A DNA stretch of 64,000 bases from Terriglobales bacterium (GTDB lineage Bacteria > Acidobacteriota > Terriglobia > Terriglobales > Acidobacteriaceae). Location: NCBI GenBank assembly GCA_025934735.1, contig JAICWP010000001.1, positions 186,001 through 250,000 of the forward strand, written 5' to 3'. Below, one piece after another: positions 58,974 to 64,000 of the stretch. Made by a program: the position numbers and the translations under genes. How positions within the stretch are numbered: the stretch's first letter is position 1; each line of letters opens with the position of its first letter. The notes below the pieces were generated by a model. That model did not search any database. It was not told the DNA's origin and was given only the letters and a program-made list of their open reading frames with translations.

Positions 58974-60005
58974 GTGAGCCGAAAGACACAGACGGTGGAC
59001 ATCCAGGGCCGGCAGCTGCAGCTCTCGAATCTCGACAAAGTGCTGTACCCCGAGGCGGGCTTCACCAAGGGGCAAGTCATTGATTACTGCGTGCGGATTG
59101 CACCCATGCTGTTGCCCCATCTGCACGACCGGCCGCTCACCATGAAGCGCTATCCGAACGGGGTGAGCGGGCAGTTCTTTTACGAGAAGAACTGTCCCTC
59201 CCACCGGCCGGAGTGGGTGCAGACCGCTTCCGTGTGGAGCGAAGGCAACCACCGCTATATGGACTACTGCCTGGTGCAGGATCTGCCCACGCTAGTGTGG
59301 GCGGCCAACCTGGCCGATATCGAACTGCACACCTCGCTGTCGCTGGGCAAGGATATTCTGCGGCCGACCATGCTGGTGTTCGACCTGGATCCCGGGGCGC
59401 CCGCCAACATCGTGCAGTGCTGCCAGGTGGGGCTTTGGGTGAAGGAAATTTTCCAGCATTTCGGGCTGGAATGCTTCGCCAAAACCTCGGGCTCGAAGGG
59501 CCTGCAGGTGTATGTGCCGCTGAACACCCCGACCAGCTACGACCAGACGAAGCCGGTGGCGCACGCCATTGCTCGGCACCTGGAGCGCGAACATCCGCAA
59601 CTGGTGGTTTCCGACATGAAGAAGGCGCTGCGGGTGAATAAGGTGCTGGTGGACTGGAGCCAGAACGACGATCACAAGACCACGATCTGCGTATATTCGC
59701 TGCGGGCCAAGGAGCGGCCCACCGTTTCGACGCCCGTGGAGTGGGCAGAGGTGGAGCGCTGCCTCAAGAAGAAGGATCCGAAGCTGCTGGTGTTCGACAG
59801 CAACGATGTGTTGAAGCGAGTGGAGAAGAAGGGCGACCTTTTCGAGCCAGTTCTGAAGCTGAAGCAGAAGCTGCCCGCGCTGGGAGCGGTGGAGACGGGT
59901 GAAACTGAACCGGTGAAAGCTTTGCCGGGAAAGCGCGCCGCTGCAAAGAATGGTGTTCGCTCGCCGGTTCCTGGCAAGCGTTCGGGGCGCGCTCGCACGG
60001 GATGA
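58974..60005 (+). CDS. Stand-alone LigD-type polymerase (primase-like) domain protein
   Basis: A 343-residue protein matching the LigD polymerase domain of bacterial NHEJ: LDKVLYPEAGFTKGQVIDYCVRIAP, MLVFDLDPG with the catalytic Asp pair, SGSKGLQVYVPL and DWSQNDDHKTTICVYSLRA. The tail is Lys/Arg-rich. It can fill gaps and extend primers with ribonucleotides in the family. Ligase and Ku genes are not adjacent, so it acts either with partners elsewhere or independently. GGAG six bases before the GTG sets the start. The gene is divergent from the nucleotidyltransferase-like gene. Confidence 0.92.
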   Translation: MSRKTQTVDIQGRQLQLSNLDKVLYPEAGFTKGQVIDYCVRIAPMLLPHLHDRPLTMKRYPNGVSGQFFYEKNCPSHRPEWVQTASVWSEGNHRYMDYCLVQDLPTLVWAANLADIELHTSLSLGKDILRPTMLVFDLDPGAPANIVQCCQVGLWVKEIFQHFGLECFAKTSGSKGLQVYVPLNTPTSYDQTKPVAHAIARHLEREHPQLVVSDMKKALRVNKVLVDWSQNDDHKTTICVYSLRAKERPTVSTPVEWAEVERCLKKKDPKLLVFDSNDVLKRVEKKGDLFEPVLKLKQKLPALGAVETGETEPVKALPGKRAAAKNGVRSPVPGKRSGRARTG

Positions 60006-60098
60006 GGCTATGGTTTCGAGAACATAGCGGTCACGCAGCCGGTCTGGCGCGCCGGCAAGTAGGATGCCGCCCAGGGTTTGCAACCCCCGGGCAAATTC

Positions 60099-61022
60099 TC
60101 ACAATTTGGCGGCGGCTATGGCGGCAGGAGCGGCCCACTCGTCCATGGAGTGCTGGCGGCGGCAGTCCAGGCACATGGTGACGGGAAAGCGGGAGGAGCA
60201 GTGCGGACAAATGGCGCGAGTAGCGAAAGTATTAAAGGGCTGACCACAAGCGCCACACTGCCAGAAATTTCCGATGGGCGGCGCAGCTTTGCAAGTCGGG
60301 CAAGTGAATCCGAGATGACGCGGCAGCTTCGCCAGTCGGGAGAGAGCTTGCGCCTGCCGCAGTCCTGACCAGCAATTCAGCAGAATAAAGGCCGAGATAA
60401 TCGCAAACCAGCCGGAGTGATTCCAGGCGGCGAAACCGATGAGGCCGAGCACGCCCAGGAATCCGATGATGGTGGCTGCCATCAGGCTGCGGGCGCGCCC
60501 CAAAGGGAACCACAGCAGAGAGCGCAGGATCTGGCCGCCGTCCAGCGGGTAGATGGGCAGCATATTAAAGATCAGCAGCCCGACGTTGATCACAAAGGCC
60601 GCCTGGACGAACGCGTATACATTGGGCATTGCCTGCGACAGCCCCGCTGAGCGGCTCCATAGAAAAATGGGACCGAGGACGACCAGCAAAAGCACATTGA
60701 CCAGCGGGCCGGCGGCGATGCTCCAGAGGGTAGCGCCGGGACGCGGCGGCGGGTCCACGTAGGCGACGCCGCCCAGCGGCCAGAGGACGATGTGATCCGA
60801 CCTGCCCCCAACTTGCCGGCAGGCTAGCGCGTGGCCATACTCGTGGAGCAGGACGATGGCAAACAGCGCCAGGTACTCAATCGCGTTCCAGACGACCGAG
60901 GAATATCTGGTCGAGCGGGTGTTGATCTCGAAAATCGCCACCAGGAACCAGGACCAATGCAGGAAGACGTCAACTCCGGCAAAGCGGAACAGGTGGACTG
61001 AGCCTTTGCGAATACTGCCCAT
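60099..61022 (-). CDS. M50 site-2-protease-like membrane peptidase with zinc-ribbon tail
   Basis: A 307-residue membrane protein. The zinc motif HEYGH is at residues 60-64 and the third ligand in NMLPIYPLDGGQILR, with about six membrane helices as in Rip/SpoIVFB-type S2Ps. The C-terminus is cytoplasmic-type and carries four CxxC pairs (CPTC, CGAC, CPHC, CLDC; about residues 238-290), two zinc ribbons. The tail is unusual for the smaller S2P class and could sense or bind nucleic acid or a partner. Start MGSIRKGSVHLF at 61022 was chosen over an upstream frame to 61124. Confidence 0.85.
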   Translation of the reverse strand: MGSIRKGSVHLFRFAGVDVFLHWSWFLVAIFEINTRSTRYSSVVWNAIEYLALFAIVLLHEYGHALACRQVGGRSDHIVLWPLGGVAYVDPPPRPGATLWSIAAGPLVNVLLLVVLGPIFLWSRSAGLSQAMPNVYAFVQAAFVINVGLLIFNMLPIYPLDGGQILRSLLWFPLGRARSLMAATIIGFLGVLGLIGFAAWNHSGWFAIISAFILLNCWSGLRQAQALSRLAKLPRHLGFTCPTCKAAPPIGNFWQCGACGQPFNTFATRAICPHCSSRFPVTMCLDCRRQHSMDEWAAPAAIAAAKL

Positions 61023-61114
61023 AATGCGAGTTATAGCACGCTTTTGGAGCCTCACAGCTAGTGGCGGAGCATTTGTGCCGCATATACTCTCAGGATGTAG
61101 GCAGGAGTGAAGCC

Positions 61115-61861
61115 ATGGCCACACTGCACACCGGCACCTCGGGATGGGCGTATTCGAGTTGGAAGCCGGCTTTTTATCCCGCCAAGCTGCCGCAGAAAAG
61201 CTTCCTGAATTACTACGGCACCCGGCTCAACGCGGTGGAGGTGAACTACACCTTCCGGCACATGGCCAGCGAAAAGAGCCTGCAGAACTGGATTGGGGAG
61301 ACGCCGGCTGAGTTCCGTTTCTGTCTGAAAGCGCATCAGGCCATCACGCATATCAAGCGGCTAAAGGAGAGCGAGGAACTGGTGAAGCGCTTCCTAGGGT
61401 CGCTGGAGCCGCTGCTGCGGGCAGGGAAGCTGGGCCCGGCGCTGTTCCAGCTGCCGCCCAACTTCAAGGCCGATGCCGTGCTGCTCAGCGATTTTCTGGG
61501 CGGGCTGCCACGGGGGCTGTGCTGTGCCTTTGAGTTCCGCCACCAGAGCTGGTTCAGCGACCCGGTGTATGACACCCTGCGGCAGCACAATGCCGCATTG
61601 TGCGTGGCCGAGAGCGAGGACATGACCGTGCCTGACGTGTGCACGGCAAACTTCTGCTATTACCGGCTGCGCAAGCCGGAGTACAGCCCCGCCGAACGGC
61701 AGCAGATCGCCGGCAAAATGCGCCAGCATCTGGCAGAAGGACGCGACGCGTTCGTCTTCTTCAAACACGAAGACACGCCGGAAGGGGCGCTGCACGCGGC
61801 GGAGTTGCTGGAGCAGAGCCGGGCCTCCGCCGAGCCGGCGCGCCGGGCATCAGGCCTCTAA
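61115..61861 (+). CDS. DUF72 family protein
   Basis: A 248-residue cytoplasmic protein of the YecE/DUF72 family, a TIM-barrel-like fold: LHTGTSGWAYSSWKPAFYP, FLNYYGTRLNAVEVNYTFRHM, FRFCLKAHQAITH, LFQLPPNFK and CAFEFRHQSWF. The family function is unknown. GGAG eight bases before ATG 61115 sets the start. It is followed by the Xer gene, 36 bp after its stop, in the same direction, and may be co-transcribed. Confidence 0.88.
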   Translation: MATLHTGTSGWAYSSWKPAFYPAKLPQKSFLNYYGTRLNAVEVNYTFRHMASEKSLQNWIGETPAEFRFCLKAHQAITHIKRLKESEELVKRFLGSLEPLLRAGKLGPALFQLPPNFKADAVLLSDFLGGLPRGLCCAFEFRHQSWFSDPVYDTLRQHNAALCVAESEDMTVPDVCTANFCYYRLRKPEYSPAERQQIAGKMRQHLAEGRDAFVFFKHEDTPEGALHAAELLEQSRASAEPARRASGL

Positions 61862-61896
61862 TTCCCGCCACGTCCGATAACGCGCATACTCACCCT

Positions 61897-62820
61897 GTGC
61901 CTTCTGCGCCCGATAACGCGCGCTTGCTCGCCTCTTTTCTCGACTACCTGAAGGTGGAGAAGGGACTGGCGCCGCTGAGCATTGCTGCTTACGGCCGCGA
62001 CCTGCAGCAGTTCGCGGAATTCCTGGAGCGGCGCAAGCGAGCGTTGGCCTCCGCACGGCAGCGCGATGTGCGCGAATTTTTGGAGGAATTGCAGGCCAAC
62101 GCGATGGATGCGCGCTCGGTGGGGCGGAAGCTTTCGGCGCTGCGCCAGTTCTACCGTTACCTGCTGCTTGACCGGTTGGCAGAAAGCGATCCCACTCTCA
62201 ACATCGAATCGCCGCGGCAGTGGAAGGTGCTGCCCAAGTCGCTGGCGCGCGAGGAACTGGAGAAGCTGCTGGCAAGCCCGCGGGCGGCGGGTTCCACCAC
62301 GGAGGCAGAGGCGATCGCGCTGCGCGACCGCGCCATGCTGGAGGTGTTTTACGCCGGGGCGCTGCGCGTTTCCGAATTGGTGGGCGTGAAGCTGGATGAT
62401 TTGAAGCTGGACCTGGGGTGCGTGCTGGTGCGCGGCAAAGGCGACAAGGAGCGCATTGTGCCGCTGGGACAGAGCGCCCAGCGCGTGCTACGGGACTATC
62501 TGCAAAGCGCGCGCGGGGTGCTGGCGGGCAAACGATCGTCGCCATTGTTGTTCCTGGGGCGTGGAGCAAAACGCCTGACGCGGCAGCGGGTGTGGCAGAT
62601 GGTGAGCGCGGCTTCGGTTGCCGCCGGGCGCCACGCCAGCCCCCACATGCTGCGCCACAGTTGCGCCACGCACATGGTGGAAAATGGCGCCGACCTGCGC
62701 ACCGTGCAGACCATCCTGGGGCATGCCGATATTGCGACTACACAGATTTACACCCATGTGGCGCTGGACCGGCTGAGAAATGTGTACAAGCAGCACCATC
62801 CCAGGGCGAAGAAGAATTGA
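61897..62820 (+). CDS. Tyrosine recombinase XerC/D-like (first of a tandem pair)
   Basis: A 307-residue site-specific recombinase: N-terminal SAM-like domain (FLDYLKVEKGLAPLSIAAYGRDLQQF) and the catalytic domain with Arg in ALRVSELVGV, Lys in RGKGDKERIVP, HxxR in SPHMLRHSCATHM, His in LGHADIATTQIYTH and the Tyr nucleophile after it. Xer proteins resolve chromosome dimers. The likely start is GTG at 61897; the frame extends upstream through unrelated sequence. A second Xer-like gene lies 180 bp downstream. Assignment as XerC or XerD is not attempted. Confidence 0.88.
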   Translation: MPSAPDNARLLASFLDYLKVEKGLAPLSIAAYGRDLQQFAEFLERRKRALASARQRDVREFLEELQANAMDARSVGRKLSALRQFYRYLLLDRLAESDPTLNIESPRQWKVLPKSLAREELEKLLASPRAAGSTTEAEAIALRDRAMLEVFYAGALRVSELVGVKLDDLKLDLGCVLVRGKGDKERIVPLGQSAQRVLRDYLQSARGVLAGKRSSPLLFLGRGAKRLTRQRVWQMVSAASVAAGRHASPHMLRHSCATHMVENGADLRTVQTILGHADIATTQIYTHVALDRLRNVYKQHHPRAKKN

Positions 62821-62910
62821 GTAATTGGGTAATTGAGTAATTGAAAGAAGCAATTAGCAGTTAGCACTTGGCCAGCCACGTTTCTCGGCACTCCAGCTTA
62901 GTGTTTCAAG

Positions 62911-62973
62911 GCTAAATGCTAAATGCTAAATGCTAAATGCTAAATGCTAAAGGCTAAGTGCTAATTGCTAATT
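62911..62973. repeat. Heptamer tandem repeat between the two Xer genes
   Basis: Nine consecutive 7-bp units: five copies of GCTAAAT, then GCTAAAG, GCTAAGT and two GCTAATT. The unit series decays toward the 3' end. It lies in the 180-bp gap between two Xer genes, preceded by GTAATTGGGTAATTGAG-type repeats. Such microsatellites expand by slippage; the copy number may vary between strains and could influence the spacing of the second gene from its promoter. Confidence 0.9.
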
Positions 62974-62998
62974 GTAAGTGCTTGTTCAGCGCAATTGC

Positions 62999-63922
62999 AT
63001 GGGTACTCCGACGCGACAACCCGAGCCGCAGACGGTCGTTGAAAAAACCATCACGCAGTTTCTGCGCGTGCTGCGGGCGCGCAATGCTTCGCCGCACACC
63101 ATCAATGCCTATCGCAAGGATCTCGCCGGATTTGCGGCGCATGTGGGCGAGGCGCGCTGGGAGAATATTGACCATGTGCGGATTCGCGGGTTCCTCTCGC
63201 GGCTCTACGAGCGCGGGCTGAGCAAGACTTCGGTGGCTCGCTCGCTGGCGGCGGTGCGCTCGATTTATCGCTGGATGGCGCGGGAGGGCATGGTGGAGCA
63301 GAACCCGGCCAAGCTGGTGGCCACTCCGCGGCTGCCGCAAAAATTGCCGCGCGTGCCCACCATCGAGGAAATGAATATGGTGCTCGACGGAGATTTGCCG
63401 GAGACAGTTGCTTTTCCTGAACGCGACCGGCTGCTGCTGGAACTGCTCTACGGATGCGGGATCCGCAACTCCGAGCTGGTGGGCATCAACCTGGAAGACG
63501 TACACCCGCAGAACGAAGCCATCCTGGTGCGCGGCAAGGGGAAAAAGGAGCGCTATGTGCCGTTCAACCCAGCGGTGGCATCGGCATTGCAGGCTTATCT
63601 TCCGGCGCGGCGGCTGGTGGTTGTTAAGGCGGGGAAGAGCACGCCGGCGTTGCTGGTAAACCGGCGCGGCGGGCGGCTCACGACCCGCAGCGTAGGACGA
63701 ATTGTGAAAGCCATCGCGGTGGCCAAGGGACTCTCCCCCGACGTCCACCCGCACACGCTCCGGCATGCCTTCGGCACGCACATGCTGCAGGAGGGCGCCG
63801 ACCTGCGCGCCATCCAGGAATTGCTGGGCCATGAGCGGCTCTCCACCACGCAGCGATACACCCAGCTCTCCATGCAGCACGTCATGCAGGTGTATGGGAA
63901 GACGCATCCGCGGGCGAAATAG
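62999..63922 (+). CDS. Tyrosine recombinase XerC/D-like (second of the pair)
   Basis: A 307-residue recombinase with [25 protein letters not shown] in the N-terminal domain and all catalytic residues: Arg in [14 protein letters not shown], Lys in [11 protein letters not shown], HxxR in [13 protein letters not shown], His in [14 protein letters not shown] with Tyr after it. It is clearly a paralogue of the preceding gene, with different substrate-contact sequences. The ATG 62999 lies shortly after the heptamer repeat. Together the two might form a complete XerC/XerD pair, normally encoded at separate loci. Confidence 0.88.
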   Translation: MGTPTRQPEPQTVVEKTITQFLRVLRARNASPHTINAYRKDLAGFAAHVGEARWENIDHVRIRGFLSRLYERGLSKTSVARSLAAVRSIYRWMAREGMVEQNPAKLVATPRLPQKLPRVPTIEEMNMVLDGDLPETVAFPERDRLLLELLYGCGIRNSELVGINLEDVHPQNEAILVRGKGKKERYVPFNPAVASALQAYLPARRLVVVKAGKSTPALLVNRRGGRLTTRSVGRIVKAIAVAKGLSPDVHPHTLRHAFGTHMLQEGADLRAIQELLGHERLSTTQRYTQLSMQHVMQVYGKTHPRAK

Positions 63923-63967
63923 TTCTGGTACCAGAGAGCAGTGGTTTAGAAGCCAGGTTTTCGGAAG

Positions 63968-63988
63968 GGCACGGCTTCAGCCGGTGCC
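63968..63988. repeat. REP-like palindrome at the right edge
   Basis: GGCACGGCTTCAGCCGGTGCC is an imperfect palindrome of the GGCTGAAGCC type also seen at 14.5 kb. It lies 46 bases past the second Xer gene, in the position of a transcript end. Confidence 0.45.
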
Positions 63989-64000
63989 GCCGGGCCCGCT

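Noticed and set aside
62911-62973. CRISPR array
   Set aside because: Units are contiguous 7-mers with no spacers; no cas gene is present in the window.

Overview
The window looks like chromosomal DNA of an acidobacterium or a close relative. It is GC-rich and the cell had an outer membrane: two beta-barrel proteins, LolA and a TonB-like protein are present. It carries several hallmarks common in Acidobacteriota: secreted S9 and M13 peptidases, carboxypeptidase-regulatory-like domain proteins, Tat-exported hydrolases, an ImcH-like multihaem cytochrome and PilMNO-type pilus genes. This assignment is inference from gene content; no rRNA is present.

Layout. 1-4.6 kb: the 3' end of an outer-membrane barrel, a decayed piece of a second barrel, a seven-haem NapC/NirT-family inner-membrane cytochrome, a TonB-like protein, a small barrel and a small membrane protein. 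4.6-16.4 kb: S9 and M13 peptidases, a response regulator, a regulatory-like-domain protein, tRNA-Pro, a 2H phosphoesterase, a UDP-glucose-dehydrogenase homologue lacking its catalytic residues, an SDR and a pyruvate-oxidase-like ThDP enzyme. 16.8-22.3 kb: a probable catabolic operon (enolase-superfamily enzyme, FAD/Fe-S dehydrogenase, atypical M24 protein). 22.4-28.7 kb: a minus-strand stress/sulfur group (Usp, BON-SRPBCC protein, a 54-residue zinc ribbon, MBL-rhodanese enzyme) with a GGR-like reductase and a hydroxyacid dehydrogenase. 28.9-34.6 kb: YceI with a regulatory-domain/b561-like fusion, DEAD helicase, RRM protein, Tat amidase.

34.6-37.4 kb is the most interesting stretch. A rhodanese-like gene contains an in-frame TGA followed at the right distance by a SECIS-like hairpin, so it is a candidate selenoprotein with a Cys-Thr-Sec motif. 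Next to it are tRNA-Leu, a 25-bp direct repeat of the tRNA 3' end, a frameshifted integrase and a broken DUF5677-like gene, which together look like the scar of an integrated element.

37.7-52 kb: a lipoprotein-like beta-propeller protein, ErpA-type Fe-S carrier, and a long minus-strand run ABC ATPase-permease-TPR protein-LolA-PilC-PilB-PilM-PilN-PilO-PilP-like-pseudopilin. No secretin gene is present in the window. 52.5-64 kb: DNA-maintenance and hydrolase genes: a UdgX-type uracil-DNA glycosylase with the KRRIH loop, two metallophosphoesterases, an amino-acid permease, a frameshifted radical SAM gene, a stand-alone LigD-type polymerase domain, an M50 protease with zinc ribbons, a DUF72 protein and two tandem Xer recombinases separated by a 7-bp tandem repeat.

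All identifications come from reading motifs and context; no database search was run. Start codons were chosen by ribosome-binding site, signal peptide or conserved N-terminus, as stated in each entry.
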